51,663 bases of DNA from Streptomyces laculatispora (GCF_017353455.1 NZ_JAFMPZ010000093.1:1-51663); one strand, 5' to 3'; positions 33,791-43,540 are shown, numbered from the stretch's first letter. Notes: a model not told the origin generated them from the letters alone. Numbers and translations: made by a program.

Positions 33791-34747
33791 TCAGCGCGGC
33801 GATCGCTCGGCGTGGTCCTTGGCCAGCTCCAGGGTCGCCCGGCTGTTGGTGCTCAGGGCCGACCGGACGTGCTCCTTGGCCTCGGGGATCCCGGCGTCCG
33901 GGCCTAGGTACTTGGTGATGTTCTCGGTGTTCAGCACGACGGTGTGCTGCGAGGAGGCGAGGACGCCGCCCTCGTCCTCCGTGAACGTCCAGTAGCCGGC
34001 GTGCAGGGTCATCAGCGCGGGCAGAGTGACCTGCTTGTACGCGATCCTCCGGTGCGGGAAGCACACGCGGTAAGACTTAGTGGTGTGCGTGTGGCCGTCC
34101 TTGGTGCGGGTGTCCATCTCCAGGATCTGCAGGCCCGGGGAGACCTCCTCAAGGCGTACGGACGCCACGTGGGGCAGCCGCTCCTCCCACTTCTCCCCCT
34201 CGTTGATGAAGTCGTAGACGTCCTTCGCCAAGCCGTTGATCCGTACCGTGTCGTCGAAGGAGAACGTCACTTCCGCGGTGGCGTGGACGAGTTCGACGTT
34301 GGTCTTCAGAGCGGCGAGCTCCGACCGGGAGTTGCGGTCGACGGCCTCGTCGATCCACTTCAGGGACTCGGGGTCGTCGTCGACGGCCCGGTAGTCGTGC
34401 AGCAGCCGGACCCTGGACTCGTCGGCGGAGATCGGGTCGATGATCCAGGTGCCGCCCATAGCAGCGACCGGCGGCGCGGACGCCTCCTGCCGGAAGGTTA
34501 TGCGCAGGGCCTTCGGGTCGAGGGTGCGGCGCGAGGACCAGCTCTTGGCCGTGCTGTTGGCGGTGGCCCAGATGCGGATGCGTTCCTCGCTCACGCCGTC
34601 GGCGCCCGGTACACCCCGCTCGACCTGGTCGACGTAGATGGTCGGCGGGAAGATGCGGGGCCAGTTCTCCACCTCGGCGATCAGGCGGTAGACCTCGGCG
34701 GCGGGGGCCTGCACGGTGATCTCGTGCTCGACCTCACGGACCGTCAT
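33791..34747 (-). CDS. polyketide aromatase/cyclase, two START domains (UrdL/LanL-like)
   Basis: A 318-aa didomain aromatase. The first half (EHEITVQAPAAEVYRLIAEVENWPRIFPP) and second half (TVRINGLAKDVYDFINEGEKWEERLP) are each a START/Bet v1-like domain. Such enzymes dehydrate and aromatise the first ring after C-9 ketoreduction. Of two in-frame ATG codons, 34747 is preferred over 34759 because ggag lies at proper spacing. It is between the ketoreductase and the fused oxygenase in the minimal PKS run. Confidence 0.92.
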   Translation of the reverse strand: MTVREVEHEITVQAPAAEVYRLIAEVENWPRIFPPTIYVDQVERGVPGADGVSEERIRIWATANSTAKSWSSRRTLDPKALRITFRQEASAPPVAAMGGTWIIDPISADESRVRLLHDYRAVDDDPESLKWIDEAVDRNSRSELAALKTNVELVHATAEVTFSFDDTVRINGLAKDVYDFINEGEKWEERLPHVASVRLEEVSPGLQILEMDTRTKDGHTHTTKSYRVCFPHRRIAYKQVTLPALMTLHAGYWTFTEDEGGVLASSQHTVVLNTENITKYLGPDAGIPEAKEHVRSALSTNSRATLELAKDHAERSPR

Positions 34748-34792
34748 GATGATCTCCATTCACAGTTGCGGGAGTACGGGTGGGGGCGGGGA

Positions 34793-35578
34793 TCAGAAGT
34801 TGCCGAGTCCGCCGCAGACGTTGAGCGCCTGCGCGGTGATGGAGGCGGCGGTGTCCGAGGCCAGGTAGCCGACCAGGCCGGCGACCTCCTCGGGCGCGGA
34901 GTAGCGGCCGAGCGGGATCTTCGCCTGGAACTTCTCCAGGATCGCTTCCTCGGTGACGTTGTAGGCGGCCGCGTATCCCTGGCGCACCCGCTGGGCCATC
35001 GGTGTCTCGACATAGCCGGGGCAGACGGCGTTGACGGTGATGCCGGTCGGCGCGAGCTCGTTGCCCAGGGCCTTGGTGAAGCCGACGACGCCGTGCTTGG
35101 AGGCCGAGTACGGGGCGCCGAGCACGACGCCCTGCTTACCCGCCGTGGAGGCGATGTTGATGATCCGGCCGCGGGACTTCCCGCGCATCCCACCGGTGTT
35201 GAGCACCTCGCGGGTGATCCGGAAGACGCTGGTGAGGTTGGTGGCGATCACGTCGTCCCACAGCTCGTCCTCAATGTCCGCGGTGACCCCGCCACCGGAC
35301 CGGCCCGCGTTGTTCACCAGCACGTCAACCGTCCCGAACCGGTCCACCGCCGCCGCCACGAAGGCACGCACGCCGTCCGGGGAGCGCACGTCCAGCGTGG
35401 CGCCGTCGACATCGAGGCCTTCGGCCTGGAGCTGCTCGACGGTTTCCGCGACGTTCTCCGCGCTCCGCGCTCCGATGAACACCCGGTGTCCCTGGGTGGC
35501 GAGCAGCCGGGCGGCCGCGAGGCCGATCCCGCTGGTGGCTCCGGTGACGAGGGCGACCCGCTGGTCCTGCTGCGACAT
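34793..35578 (-). CDS. polyketide C-9 ketoreductase (UrdD/LanD/ActIII type)
   Basis: A 261-aa SDR with TGATSGIGLAAAR, NNAGRSGGG, INIASTAGKQG and YSASK, all catalytic residues present. The NNAGRSGGG and the helix before the Tyr match type II PKS ketoreductases, which reduce the C-9 carbonyl of the nascent decaketide using NADPH. Start ATG 35578 follows ctggagaagag. It lies downstream of the ACP gene. Confidence 0.94.
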   Translation of the reverse strand: MSQQDQRVALVTGATSGIGLAAARLLATQGHRVFIGARSAENVAETVEQLQAEGLDVDGATLDVRSPDGVRAFVAAAVDRFGTVDVLVNNAGRSGGGVTADIEDELWDDVIATNLTSVFRITREVLNTGGMRGKSRGRIINIASTAGKQGVVLGAPYSASKHGVVGFTKALGNELAPTGITVNAVCPGYVETPMAQRVRQGYAAAYNVTEEAILEKFQAKIPLGRYSAPEEVAGLVGYLASDTAASITAQALNVCGGLGNF

Positions 35579-35614
35579 CTGTATCTCTTCTCCAGACGAA
35601 AGGAAAGGTGGAGG

Positions 35615-35884
35615 TCAGGCGGCGACGGAGCCGAGCAGCTGCGCATTGACGGCGGCCACCAGCGCACGCGGGGTGGGGTTGTCGACGAAGACCTCGTCGT
35701 CGAGGGTGATGCCGAACTCCCGCTCGATCCGCCCCGCGGTCTCCAGAAGGGCCAGCGACTCGTAGCCGAGGCTCTCGAAGTCGGTGTCGAGGATGTCGGC
35801 GTCGAGGTCCACGTCCTCGTCGGCCCCCGCACCCTCCAGCAGGATGCGCTTGAGGTCCTCGACGGTGCACTCGGTCTTGGACAT
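35615..35884 (-). CDS. type II PKS acyl carrier protein
   Basis: An 89-aa acyl carrier protein. The phosphopantetheine attachment Ser is residue 43 in LGYESLALLE, where most aromatic PKS carriers have GYDSLA. The negatively charged helix II and the C-terminal LVAAVNAQL are typical. Three ATG codons are possible (35884, 35890, 35899); 35884 gives the usual MSKTxCTVEDL start and the best spacing. It is activated presumably by the transferase at 7035. Confidence 0.93.
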   Translation of the reverse strand: MSKTECTVEDLKRILLEGAGADEDVDLDADILDTDFESLGYESLALLETAGRIEREFGITLDDEVFVDNPTPRALVAAVNAQLLGSVAA

Positions 35885-35946
35885 GTTCATGCCTTTCATG
35901 GTGGTCGACAGGGGTATGTGGTTCTCGGTGCGGGTGACCGGCGGCG

Positions 35947-37164
35947 TCAGTCCGTGCCGCGTACGACCACCGCGGAGTTGAAGCCGCCGTAGCCGCGGGC
36001 CACGACAAGCGCGTGGCGCAGGGGCGCCGGGCGCGGCTGCCCGGTGACCAGGTCGATGGCGTACTCGGAGGAGAGCGTGACGTTCACGGTGGGCGGAATC
36101 AGGCCCTCACGCATCGCGAGGAGCGCGGCAGCCACATCCACCGGAGCGGCTCCCGAGTACAGCCGCCCGGTCGTCGTCTTGGGCGCTGTGACCGGCACGC
36201 CGGCCGCTCCGAAGACCCCGATGAGCGCCTCGGCCTCGGCACGGTCGAGTGCGCGGGTGCCCGCGGCGTCCGCGAACACCACGTCGATGCCACCGGCGTC
36301 GACGCCGGCGTCGGTGAGGGCCAGCTCGATCGCGCGCCGCAGCCCGGGTTCGCGTCCGCTGCCGGGCTTCGGGTCGAAGGTCGAGCCGTACCCGGCGAGC
36401 TCACCGTAGACGTTCTCCGCTCCGCGCCGCCGTGCGGCTTCGGCGTCCTCCAGGATGAGCAGCGCGCCGCCCTCGCCCGGAACGTAGCCCGAGGCTTCCG
36501 CGTCGAAGGGCACATAGGCCCGCTCGGGGTTGTCGCTGGTGCTGATGCGGCCGTTGCTGAGCTGTGCCACCCAGCCCCACGGGCAGATCGAGGCGTCGAA
36601 GCCGCCGGAGCAGATCAGCTTGCTGCCCTTGCGGATCTGCCGGCGCGCCTGGGCGATCGCGTCGAGTCCTCCGGCCTGCTCGCTGACGACCACCGCACTG
36701 TGCCCGCGCATGCCGTTGCGGATGGAGATCTGTCCGCTGTTGACCGCGTAGAACCAGGCGAACGACTGGTACGCGCTCACATAGCGGCTGCCCTTGCTCC
36801 ACAGCGCCTGAAGCTCGTTCTGGCCGAACTCGAAGCCACCCGCCGTGCTGGCGGTGACGACACCCATGTCGTACTCAGGGATGTCACCGGGACGGACCCC
36901 GGCATCCGCGAACGCCGAGTCGGTGGCGGCCAGAGCGAGCTGGGTCATCCGGTCGGTCTGCGGGATCAACCGGCCCGGCAAGTGGTCCCGTGCCTCGAAG
37001 CCCTGGATCTCACCGGCCAGCCGGGCCGGGTACTGCGTGGCGTCGAATCGAGTGATGCGGCCGATCGCGCTCTTGCCGACCCGGGTCGCGGCCCAGTAGT
37101 CCTCCACGCCGAACCCGTTGGGCGCGGCGATACCGATGCCGGTGATGACGACTCGGGCGGTCAT
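35947..37164 (-). CDS. ketosynthase beta subunit (chain length factor)
   Basis: A 405-aa KS-beta. The active-site Cys of ketosynthases is replaced by Gln163 in [12 protein letters not shown], the diagnostic change that lets this subunit decarboxylate malonyl-ACP and set chain length. The rest of the thiolase fold is intact. The ATG at 37164 overlaps the KS-alpha stop by four bases, the normal coupled pair. Angucyclines need a decaketide, so a C20 setting is expected. Confidence 0.96.
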   Translation of the reverse strand: MTARVVITGIGIAAPNGFGVEDYWAATRVGKSAIGRITRFDATQYPARLAGEIQGFEARDHLPGRLIPQTDRMTQLALAATDSAFADAGVRPGDIPEYDMGVVTASTAGGFEFGQNELQALWSKGSRYVSAYQSFAWFYAVNSGQISIRNGMRGHSAVVVSEQAGGLDAIAQARRQIRKGSKLICSGGFDASICPWGWVAQLSNGRISTSDNPERAYVPFDAEASGYVPGEGGALLILEDAEAARRRGAENVYGELAGYGSTFDPKPGSGREPGLRRAIELALTDAGVDAGGIDVVFADAAGTRALDRAEAEALIGVFGAAGVPVTAPKTTTGRLYSGAAPVDVAAALLAMREGLIPPTVNVTLSSEYAIDLVTGQPRPAPLRHALVVARGYGGFNSAVVVRGTD

Positions 37165-38429
37165 TCCCTGCTCCTCTCCGGACGGGCCAGCACCATCGCG
37201 CTCTGGAATCCGCCGAATCCGCTGCCGACCGTCAGAACCGTGTCCGTGGTGTGCTCCCGGGAAACGAGCGGGACGTAGTCGAGGTCGCACTCCGGGTCCG
37301 GGGTGTGCAGGTTCGCAGTGGGCGGCACCACGTGGTTCTCCATGGCGAGCAGGGAGGCCGCGATCTCGATCGAGCCGATCGCCCCCAGTGAGTGGCCCAC
37401 CATCGACTTGATGGAGCTGACCGGGACGCGGTACGCGTGGTCGCCGAGACTCAGCTTGAACGCCGCCGTCTCGTGCCGGTCGTTCTGCTTGGTGCCCGAA
37501 CCATGAGCGTTGATGTAGTCGATGGCCTCGGGGTTGATCCGGGCCTCGTCCAGCGCGGCCCGGATCGCCTCCCCCATCTCACGTCCGTCAGGGCGCAGTC
37601 CGGTCATGTGGAAGGCGTTGCACCGCGAGGCGTAGCCCGCGATCTCCGCGTAGATGTGTGCCCCTCGGGCGCGGGCGGCGGACATCTCCTCCAGGACGAA
37701 GACCGCCGAGCCCTCGCCGAGCACGAAGCCGTTGCGGGTGCCATCGAAGGGCCGCGAGGCACTCTCGGGCTCGTCGTTGCGGGGCGTGGTCGCCTTGATC
37801 GCGTCGAAGCACGCCATGGTGATCGGCGAGATCGGCGCGTCCGTCGCACCGGCGATCATCACGTCGACGGTGCCCTCACGGATCAGCTCGACGGCATGGC
37901 CGACCGAGTCGATCCCCGAGGTGCAGCCGGTGGACACCACGCTGTTGGGTCCCTCCGCGCCCACGGCCCAGGCCACCTCGACCGAGAAGGAGCTCGGCAC
38001 GAAGTGGTTGTACAGGTGCTGCGGCGTATACGTGTGGTCGACGAGGTCGAGTCGGCCGCCGTCGCTGACCACCCGGTACTCCTCGTCGAGGCCCATGGTC
38101 GCGCCGACCGCGCTTCCGATGGTGACCCCGGTGCGGTGCGGGTCCGTCCCGGCCAGGTCCAGGCCGCTGTCGGCCAGCGCCTCGCGCGCGGTGACGACCC
38201 CGAACTGCGCGGCACGGTCCATCCGCCGGATCTCCTGCGGGCTCAGGCCGGCCAGCTCGGCGTCGAAGTCCGCCTCGGCGGCGATCTGCGAACGGAACGA
38301 GGAGGGATCGAAGAAGGTGATCCCCCGCGTCGCCGTACGGCCCTCGCTGAGCAGACTCCAGAAGTTCTTGGCCCCTATGCCCCCCGGAGCGAGGACTCCG
38401 ATTCCGGTGACCACTACACGACGTGCCAT
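37161..38429 (-). CDS. ketosynthase alpha subunit
   Basis: A 422-aa KS-alpha with catalytic Cys169 ([16 protein letters not shown]) and the two catalytic His regions ([12 protein letters not shown] and [12 protein letters not shown]). It condenses malonyl units in partnership with the chain length factor downstream. Strong ribosome-binding site gggaggtgg before ATG 38429. The order cyclase, KS-alpha, KS-beta, ACP, KR, aromatase, oxygenase is that of urdamycin and landomycin clusters. Confidence 0.97.
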   Translation of the reverse strand: MARRVVVTGIGVLAPGGIGAKNFWSLLSEGRTATRGITFFDPSSFRSQIAAEADFDAELAGLSPQEIRRMDRAAQFGVVTAREALADSGLDLAGTDPHRTGVTIGSAVGATMGLDEEYRVVSDGGRLDLVDHTYTPQHLYNHFVPSSFSVEVAWAVGAEGPNSVVSTGCTSGIDSVGHAVELIREGTVDVMIAGATDAPISPITMACFDAIKATTPRNDEPESASRPFDGTRNGFVLGEGSAVFVLEEMSAARARGAHIYAEIAGYASRCNAFHMTGLRPDGREMGEAIRAALDEARINPEAIDYINAHGSGTKQNDRHETAAFKLSLGDHAYRVPVSSIKSMVGHSLGAIGSIEIAASLLAMENHVVPPTANLHTPDPECDLDYVPLVSREHTTDTVLTVGSGFGGFQSAMVLARPERSRE

Positions 38430-38463
38430 CCGAGGCCACCTCCCTTCCTGTCGGTCAACGCGG

Positions 38464-38793
38464 TCACGAGGAAGCGGTCCAGTCGTAGAAGCGGGTGGCC
38501 ATGGCGTCGGCCGGGGAGCGCCAGGTCTTCGGGTCGTACGCCTGAATGAACGGCTTCAGCTCCTGGCTGATGCCAATGAATCGCGGATCGGTCTTCGCTT
38601 CCTCTATGAGTTCACCGCCGTTGTTCTCGTCGAAGTCCTGCAGATGGAAATACAGGCCCCGGAACGAAAAGAGCTGGCGGCGCCTCGTGCCCATGCGATG
38701 GGGCATTTCGGTACCGTCGAAATCACCGAAGAGCTTAGCCACATCGGAAATCGATGCGGGGTCCATCTTCGCCACGATCAGCGTGCTGTGCAT
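38464..38793 (-). CDS. small polyketide cyclase (UrdF/LanF, TcmI family)
   Basis: A 109-aa ferredoxin-like-fold cyclase: [38 protein letters not shown] and [20 protein letters not shown] are typical of the angucycline cyclases, which close the later rings in the angular mode. Length is standard. It lies 34 bases upstream of KS-alpha. Angular rather than linear folding is inferred from this subgroup together with the PgaE-like oxygenase next door. Confidence 0.94.
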   Translation of the reverse strand: MHSTLIVAKMDPASISDVAKLFGDFDGTEMPHRMGTRRRQLFSFRGLYFHLQDFDENNGGELIEEAKTDPRFIGISQELKPFIQAYDPKTWRSPADAMATRFYDWTASS

Positions 38794-38876
38794 TCCGTTT
38801 CTCTCCTCAGGAAGACAGAAGTTGAGTGGATTCGGGGCCGCGCCACCACGCGGGCGCGGAGGGGCCCGCCACGGCC

Positions 38877-40361
38877 TCAGAAGACGCGTCCGGCCCGCGG
38901 TGTGCCGAACCAGCGCGTCAGGGCCATGGGCAGGTCGTGACAGCTGCCCGGGGCGGCCCAGGCGACATGGCCGTCGGGCCGGATCAGCACGGCAGACGTG
39001 CCGTGCAGCGCGCTGTCCTCGGGCACCGCGTGCGGCTGTGCCGTGACGATGTCCACATGCGCCGACCAGGGCGCGGCGCGCTCGCGCAGCCGTGCGTTGT
39101 CCGCCAGGTCGAGCAGCACGCCCCGGCCGGGGTGCAGCAGCTCGGTGCTGCTGGACTTGGCGCGCTCGCCGACCAGTTCGAGGTGGGGCATGCGCTTGCC
39201 GAGGAGCGGGTTGGTCCCGGCGCCCACGTCATACGTGATCAGCAGACCACTGACCATGCCGGCGAGGTGGCGGTTGACCTCCTCGAAGCCGACCAGCTCG
39301 GCGAGCACCTCGCGCAGGGGCTGCACCTCCGGGCCGCTGAGCAGGAGCAGCCCCTGCGCGCGGGTGTTCATCAGGAGCCGCTCGCCGACCGGATGCCGTT
39401 CGCTGTGGTAGGTGTCCAGCAATCCGGGCCCCGCCCAGCCGTTGATGACGGCGGCCAGCTTCCAGCCGAGGTTCACCGAGTCCTGGATGCTGGTGTTCAT
39501 GCCCTGGCCACCGGCCGGCAGATGGATGTGCGCGGAGTCGCCGGCCAGCAGCACGCGGCCCCTGCGGTACTCGGACGCCTGGCGCGCGGCGTCGCCGAAG
39601 GCGCTCAGCCACACCGGTTCGCCGTGTGTGATGTCGCCCCCGGTCAGCCTCCTCCAGACGGCCGCGACCTCCTCGTACGCCGGTGGAGCCGGGCGCCTCC
39701 GGGGCGTGGTCCCGTACTCTCCCGCGATGATGCGGGTGATGCCGCCGGGCAGCTTGGCGACCATCACCATGCCGCCGGGCAGCTTCTCGCCGATCATGCG
39801 CGGCTCCAGGTCGAGCCCCTTCACATCGGCGAGGAACATCTCCAGCGTGGCCTCCGTGCCGGGGAAGGCGAATCCCGCGGCCTTGCGGACCGTGCTGCGA
39901 CCGCCGTCGCAGCCGACAAGATAGGCGGCGCGCAGCGGGCGCGGGCCTTCGGGACCGCGAACCTCGACCTCGACCCCGTCCGCGTCCTCCCGCAGAGCGA
40001 GCAGTTCGTGGCCGCGCCGGATGTCCGCGCCCAGATCGGCCGCCCACTCCTCCAGCCTGGCCTCCGTCACCCCCTGGGGCACGGTCTTGGCGGCCTTCCA
40101 GGCGCCCTCCAGCAACCCAAAGTCCAGGGGGATGCCGCCGAAGTGCCCCAGCGCGCTGGTCTCGATGTCACCGAAGCGCGGCAGCAGGCCCCGCTGGTCG
40201 AACACCTCCATCGTGCGCGCGGTGAATCCGAGACCGCGGGACTCGCCGGTCCGCTCCGCGAGGCGCTCCAGCACGATGACGCCGACCCCCGCGAGCCGCA
40301 GTTCACCGGCCAGCATGAGCCCGGCGGGACCGGCGCCCGCGATGATCACCGCAGCGTCCAT
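38877..40361 (-). CDS. FAD aromatic monooxygenase (PgaE/UrdE/LanE type)
   Basis: A 494-aa flavoprotein hydroxylase with IIAGAGPAGLMLAGEL, VGCDGGRSTVRKAAG and LLAGDSAHIHLPAGGQGMN, plus the C-terminal thioredoxin-like domain of the PgaE group. It performs the first oxygenation (C-12) of the angucyclinone, before the fused oxygenase acts. It is the first gene of the minimal PKS operon; tatccaaggag precedes ATG 40361. It is a paralogue of the oxygenase half of the fused protein at 31566. Confidence 0.93.
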   Translation of the reverse strand: MDAAVIIAGAGPAGLMLAGELRLAGVGVIVLERLAERTGESRGLGFTARTMEVFDQRGLLPRFGDIETSALGHFGGIPLDFGLLEGAWKAAKTVPQGVTEARLEEWAADLGADIRRGHELLALREDADGVEVEVRGPEGPRPLRAAYLVGCDGGRSTVRKAAGFAFPGTEATLEMFLADVKGLDLEPRMIGEKLPGGMVMVAKLPGGITRIIAGEYGTTPRRRPAPPAYEEVAAVWRRLTGGDITHGEPVWLSAFGDAARQASEYRRGRVLLAGDSAHIHLPAGGQGMNTSIQDSVNLGWKLAAVINGWAGPGLLDTYHSERHPVGERLLMNTRAQGLLLLSGPEVQPLREVLAELVGFEEVNRHLAGMVSGLLITYDVGAGTNPLLGKRMPHLELVGERAKSSSTELLHPGRGVLLDLADNARLRERAAPWSAHVDIVTAQPHAVPEDSALHGTSAVLIRPDGHVAWAAPGSCHDLPMALTRWFGTPRAGRVF

Positions 40362-40719
40362 TTTCCACTCCTTGGATAGGTCGGAGGAAAGACCGGGAGA
40401 GAATCCGGGAATTCCATGGGTCCTGCGAATCCGACGAGGGAAATTCAATGGCACTCAATGGCGGCTCCCCCGTCAAGCCGACTGGACTGCAACACAGTTC
40501 GGCGGAAGCTAATGAATAGCTTCTTCGCCGGGCCAAGCAGAGTCAACCCCCTCCCGTCCAGGCTTCCGTCAACTTGTGTCAGCCGTCGTGCACGGCGACA
40601 GAACGACGACATCGCACCGTCAGGGGAGCTACAAATGGCACGGTTCTCCTTGCCCCGGCCCGAAGCCCCGAAATAGCTTCTCGGTGCTCGGAGAAGCAGC
40701 AGAGGCAAGGGGGATGAGC
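40362..40719. other. divergent promoter region of the PKS operon
   Basis: About 360 noncoding bases between the PgaE-like gene (leftward) and the unknown HTH protein (rightward). It must hold the promoter of the whole polyketide operon and is a likely target of the activator encoded at 5423. One clear inverted repeat at 40505-40523 is listed separately. I could not identify direct-repeat activator sites with certainty. Confidence 0.55.
40505..40523. promoter_or_regulatory. perfect inverted repeat in the PKS promoter region
   Basis: GAAGCTA and TAGCTTC (7 bp) around atgaa, with flanking cggcg/cgccg that extend the symmetry apart from two unpaired bases. AT-rich centre and position in the divergent promoter fit an operator for a dimeric regulator. 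No similar site was noticed elsewhere. Confidence 0.4.
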
Positions 40720-41553
40720 ATGGGCCAGGACGGCATGCGCGGGTCGCCAGTGGCGGTCTCGTGCGAGGGGAGCGCCTGCCGCGCCGGGGCGGCCGACAGC
40801 CGGCCCGTCCGGGTCGCGGCGCGGAGATCGAGGCTGTGCCCGGTGTGCCGGGACCGGCTGGCGGGGGAGCTTCGTCTGCTTCCGCAGCTCTACGAGGAGT
40901 GCGGCCTCCTGCTCGGCGGCACCGACCAGCCGCGCGAACGCACGTCCGGGGGCCCGCTGCCCGGCATGCTCTTCAACACGACGGCTTCCGAGGCGCGTTC
41001 GGCAATCTTCGGCGTACTGCGCTCATGGGCGGGGGTGGTCGTCGACGCCAGGCGCGCGGGCACAGCACGGGACACGGTTCCAGTGCTCGCCGGTTTCCTC
41101 GTCCGGCACGTGGACTGGCTGGCGGCGCACCCGGCGGCGGCCGATATCTGCGAGGAGTTCACCGGCCTGGTGCGCAGGACCCGCCGGGTGATCGACCCCG
41201 AGCCTCTGAGTCGGGTGGCGATCGGCGAGTGCGTCGAGGCTGCCTGCTCCGGCGAGCTGACCGCCATGGTCCGGTCCCGGCAGGCGCACCGTCCCGCGGA
41301 GATCGTCTGCTCCGCCGACCCGGCCCACCAGTGGCTCGGCCACGACTGGCTGCGGTTGAGCCGCCGCCTCGCCCGGGAGGACACGCGCTGGCTGAGCGCG
41401 GCCGACATCGCCCGCCTGTGGGGGATCGCGCCCGGCAGCGTCTACCGCCACGCCAGCCAGCAGAGCTGGCGCCGGCGGAGCCGGTCGGGCCGCACCTTTT
41501 ACCACGACGCCGACGTGCGGGAGACTCTCGACAGGCCCGCCCGGCCCGCCTGA
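40720..41553 (+). CDS. unknown protein with C-terminal helix-turn-helix (OvmZ-like)
   Basis: A 277-aa protein. Near the N terminus are Cys residues in CEGSAC and RLCPVCRDRL, possibly a zinc site; the central part (about 85-190) is helical; the C-terminal part reads WLSAADIARLWGIAPGSVYRHA then RRSRSGRTFYHDADV, a MerR/excisionase-like winged helix. It resembles hypothetical proteins found in other angucycline loci such as OvmZ of the oviedomycin cluster, as far as I recall. A regulatory role is plausible because it is divergent from the PKS operon. Of two close ATG codons (40714, 40720) the second has better spacing from aaggggg. Confidence 0.75.
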   Translation: MGQDGMRGSPVAVSCEGSACRAGAADSRPVRVAARRSRLCPVCRDRLAGELRLLPQLYEECGLLLGGTDQPRERTSGGPLPGMLFNTTASEARSAIFGVLRSWAGVVVDARRAGTARDTVPVLAGFLVRHVDWLAAHPAAADICEEFTGLVRRTRRVIDPEPLSRVAIGECVEAACSGELTAMVRSRQAHRPAEIVCSADPAHQWLGHDWLRLSRRLAREDTRWLSAADIARLWGIAPGSVYRHASQQSWRRRSRSGRTFYHDADVRETLDRPARPA

Positions 41554-41581
41554 CACGCCCGACACGCCCGGCAAAAACGCT

Positions 41582-41630
41582 ACTGCCTGTGGCCCCGCCC
41601 CTCGTTCATCGGGGCCGGGCCACAGGCAGT
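41582..41630. terminator. bidirectional terminator
   Basis: Long hairpin with 20-base arms (41582-41601 and 41611-41630; near-perfect, one or two mismatches) in the gap between two convergent genes. The loop is about nine bases. It would end both the plus-strand HTH gene and the minus-strand oxidase gene. Confidence 0.8.
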
Positions 41631-41670
41631 CGAGCGATGCCGTCAGGCCGTCAGGCGGGCTGCTTCACCG

Positions 41671-43278
41671 TCAGGCGGGCTTCACCGACAGCGCGTGCCG
41701 GAAGACGTTCTTCGGGTCGTACGTGGCCTTGACCCGCTGAAGCCTCGGGTAGTTCGCCTTGTGGTACAGCGTCGACCAGGGCACACCGGACGTGTTCACA
41801 TACGGGTTCTCGGCGTCGGCGTCCGGATAGTTGATGTAGCAGCCGTCGTACTTGTCGTTCGGCACCGGATAGCCGCCCGTCTCCGCCCAGACGTCACCGT
41901 GGAGCTTGCGCACCCAGTTCACCTCGGCCTCGTCCTGCTCCGGCAGCTCCCAGTTGCACGAGAACCAGAACTTGATGACGGAGTCGCGCGCCGCCACCGC
42001 GGTCGCCTGCGGCGAGACGGTGTTGATCTTCCCGCCGTACGCCGCCAGGTACACGAGGCCGATCCCCCAGTGCTCGGGGTCGCTCAACGCCCGGTAGAGC
42101 GTGCTGACCTGGTTCGCGTCGAATGGCTTGCGGAGGTGTCCGCCCATGGACTTGTGACGGGAGTACTTGCCGTATCCGATCGTGGGCGTCAGGGCGGCCT
42201 CAAGGAAGGGCACGTCCTTGCTCTCGACCGTCGGTTCGACGCCGACGCCCGCCGACAGCGCGCTGACGTAGTCGTCGAGGAGCTGCTGGGTGTCGGCCCG
42301 CGTCGCGTCCATGGTCACGTCGAGCACGATGGTGCCGGCGAACCACGAGCTGATTTGCAACGAGCTGTGCATGGTGGCGTACGGCGAGTCGGCGGCGCTG
42401 TTGGCCGCGTGCCAGGCACCGTGATTCATCACGAGGCGGGTGAAGTTGGTTTCGTTGAACTGCGGCCAGGGCCAGGTCACCAACGCCTTGCGCACCGTCT
42501 GCGGAGGCTTCGGCAGGAGCGAAGAGGGGCCGCCCGCGGCACCGGGCGTCCTGAACCAGTACTTCGTGATAATGCCGAACTGGCCGCCTCCGGCGCCCGT
42601 GTGCGCCCACCACAGTTCACGGTTCGGGTCGTCCCGGCGGCTCGTGGCCACCACGGTCCTGGCCTCGCCGCACGATCCCGGGACGACCACCTCGACCGCG
42701 CACAGGTGGTCGACCGACAGACCGTAGCGACGAGAAAGCGGACCGTATCCGCCGCCGACCACATGCCCTCCGACGCCGACCTCGGGGCAGACACCGCCGG
42801 GCACCGTCACGCCCCAGCCTTCGTACAGCGTGCGGTACACCTCGCCGAGGAGTGCGCCCGATTCGACGGCGAACGCGTTCATGGCGGGATCGAAGTAGAC
42901 CGCCTTCATCTCCGAGGTGTCGACCAGGAGGCGGTACTCCGGATCGCCGACCAGGCCGTCGAAGCAGTGCCCGCCCCCGCGCACCGTGATCCGCTGGCCC
43001 TCGGCGACCGCCTGGTTCACCGCCTTCTCCACCTGAGCCGGCGAGTGGACCAGCCATATCTCGTCGGGCGTGGAAACGAAGCGGGTGTTGTTGCCGCGCG
43101 CGGCAAGGGCGGCGTACCGCGCGTCACCGGGGCGCACGATCACCTCGGGGGCCACCCGGCCGGCCCGGCCCTCGGCCGTCTGCGCCCACGCGGTCGGCGC
43201 CCCCTGGGTCAGGCCTGCCGCGGCCCCCGCCACGACCACCACGGAACCGAGGAATCTACGTCGCGTCGTTGTCATCAT
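41671..43278 (-). CDS. Tat-exported bicovalent FAD oxidase (AknOx/GcnQ-like)
   Basis: A 535-aa berberine-bridge-type oxidase. The N terminus TTTRRRFLGS with a hydrophobic stretch and AWA cleavage site is a twin-arginine signal, so folded flavoprotein is exported. FAD would be attached at His104 (RGGGHCFDG) and Cys164 (GGVCPEVGVGGHV); the 60-residue spacing equals that of His70 and Cys130 in AknOx. AknOx oxidises terminal L-rhodinose to L-aculose via cinerulose on the finished glycoside. The same is likely here. The last bases around the stop are a small tandem duplication. ATG 43278 or 43275 may be used; neither has a strong ribosome-binding site. Confidence 0.88.
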   Translation of the reverse strand: MMTTTRRRFLGSVVVVAGAAAGLTQGAPTAWAQTAEGRAGRVAPEVIVRPGDARYAALAARGNNTRFVSTPDEIWLVHSPAQVEKAVNQAVAEGQRITVRGGGHCFDGLVGDPEYRLLVDTSEMKAVYFDPAMNAFAVESGALLGEVYRTLYEGWGVTVPGGVCPEVGVGGHVVGGGYGPLSRRYGLSVDHLCAVEVVVPGSCGEARTVVATSRRDDPNRELWWAHTGAGGGQFGIITKYWFRTPGAAGGPSSLLPKPPQTVRKALVTWPWPQFNETNFTRLVMNHGAWHAANSAADSPYATMHSSLQISSWFAGTIVLDVTMDATRADTQQLLDDYVSALSAGVGVEPTVESKDVPFLEAALTPTIGYGKYSRHKSMGGHLRKPFDANQVSTLYRALSDPEHWGIGLVYLAAYGGKINTVSPQATAVAARDSVIKFWFSCNWELPEQDEAEVNWVRKLHGDVWAETGGYPVPNDKYDGCYINYPDADAENPYVNTSGVPWSTLYHKANYPRLQRVKATYDPKNVFRHALSVKPA

Positions 43279-43518
43279 TCCGGATACCAATCTGTCTGAA
43301 GTGCGGCCCCGCCCCCAGGGCCTGACCCTGCGGACTCCGGGAACAGCGACACGCAACCAGCAAGATCCGTCCACCCAAAGGAAGTTGACCTGAATCTGTC
43401 GTACGCCGATCCAAAGATTGTGACCTCCCCGGCCGATCGGACGTCATCGGGCGTGCCGATTCCGCCGACGACGGTCGCCCGCTTGACGACGAACGAGAGA
43501 TCTCCTTAACCTGAACAA

Positions 43519-43540
43519 ACCAACTAACCGGCAGGTAAGC
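43519..43540. promoter_or_regulatory. candidate TetR operator before the ene-reductase gene
   Basis: accaactaaccggc at 43519-43532 is identical to 16583-16596 and runs into ggtaag, giving CTAACC-GGCA-GGTAAG, an imperfect inverted repeat (5 of 6). It lies about 75 bases before the TTG start at 43613 and 240 bases from the divergent oxidase start. Shared control with the exporter is inferred. Confidence 0.55.

Noticed and set aside
33944-35992. Plus-strand frame of 682 codons across aromatase, ketoreductase and ACP
   Set aside because: Spans three recognised genes on the other strand and shows no domain.
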